Of a DNA stretch of 64,000 nt, positions 63,448 to 64,000 are shown piece by piece. A program made the translations under genes and the position numbers. The stretch spans positions 62,001-126,000 of the forward strand of contig JAKNDB010000026.1 in the NCBI GenBank assembly GCA_024305405.1. Direction: 5' to 3'. Position 1 is the first letter of the stretch. Every line of letters starts with the position of its first letter. A model generated the notes under the pieces. The model did no database searches and was not told the DNA's origin. It saw nothing but the letters and a program-made list of their open reading frames with translations. The DNA is from Dirofilaria immitis (Eukaryota; Nematoda; Chromadorea; Rhabditida; Onchocercidae).

Positions 63448-64000
63448 AAATTAAATGTAAATATTTAGATAAAACAATATACATTTGAAAATGATTGATT
63501 GATTGCTACCGTATTATTTATTGATGAATCGTTTTTGGGAGCAAATATTTGATTGAATATAGGATTAATCAGCTGAATCAACAATTTATATCTGATATTG
63601 CTTAGTTTATAAGCTTAATTTTACCATTACTATATTTAATTGTATAAAACGATAGAATTTAATTTTGTTATTTAAATTATAAAATTTTGAAAAGAAAAAT
63701 TTTAAATTTAAAATTTGCGAAATAAATTTTTGAAACAACAAAACTAATATATTTCAAAAAAATAATAAATATATTAGAATATTTTAAAAGTAAATTTGAA
63801 CAAAATATGATCATTTAATCGATCGATTAAGGTATGATTAATTTTTATTTGAATATATGCCTAAAAAGATTGTTGAGAATTGAAAGAGATGTTAGGAATT
63901 TATGACTTCATTAAGCGATCCTTTTAGTTGGTTAGCAACTGAATGATAATAGTTTATTATATGTTTTTATTATAATTATTCTTTGTAATTTAAGCCAAGC

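Overview
The window is nuclear DNA from a nematode. It is AT-rich, with short exons, small introns and frequent GTTAGT or GTAAGT donors against T-rich TTTCAG acceptors. The nematode telomere unit TTAGGC appears inside one intron. Several genes start a few bases after an orphan acceptor, as expected for spliced-leader trans-splicing. A filarial or other spirurid worm would fit, but that is an inference and not demonstrated.

Six gene models are supported, all on the + strand. (1) 1282-7131 is an unrecognised nuclear-looking protein with a helix-turn-helix-like segment. (2) 8284-10573 and (3) 11917-14387 are tandem paralogues encoding single-pass membrane proteins with a cysteine-rich thrombospondin-1-like ectodomain. 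(4) 16553-22734 is the spindle-checkpoint kinase BUB1. (5) 26263-43199 is the mRNA cap/TOP regulator LARP1, spread over 17 kb with long introns. (6) 46904-51763 is the annealing helicase SMARCAL1. A weak candidate gene lies between LARP1 and SMARCAL1 (44800-46348). From 51764 to the end I find no convincing gene, only very AT-rich DNA with several tandem repeats, including a (TCA)n array of about 168 bp.

The genes do not form a pathway. They are housekeeping genes (mitosis, translation control, fork repair) plus a small surface-protein family. No operon, mobile element, CRISPR array or virus was recognised.

The most notable result concerns sequence integrity. In BUB1, LARP1, SMARCAL1 and the second thrombospondin-like gene, 16 exons each lack exactly one base relative to the frame demanded by both conserved motifs and splice phase. 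Nearly all of these places are short homopolymers, mostly A5. Adding one base in each makes all three long coding sequences exact multiples of three (953, 1552 and 732 codons before stop). Consensus homopolymer undercalling is the simplest explanation, and automatic gene calls here will be fragmented unless it is corrected. I did not find a novel multi-gene system.
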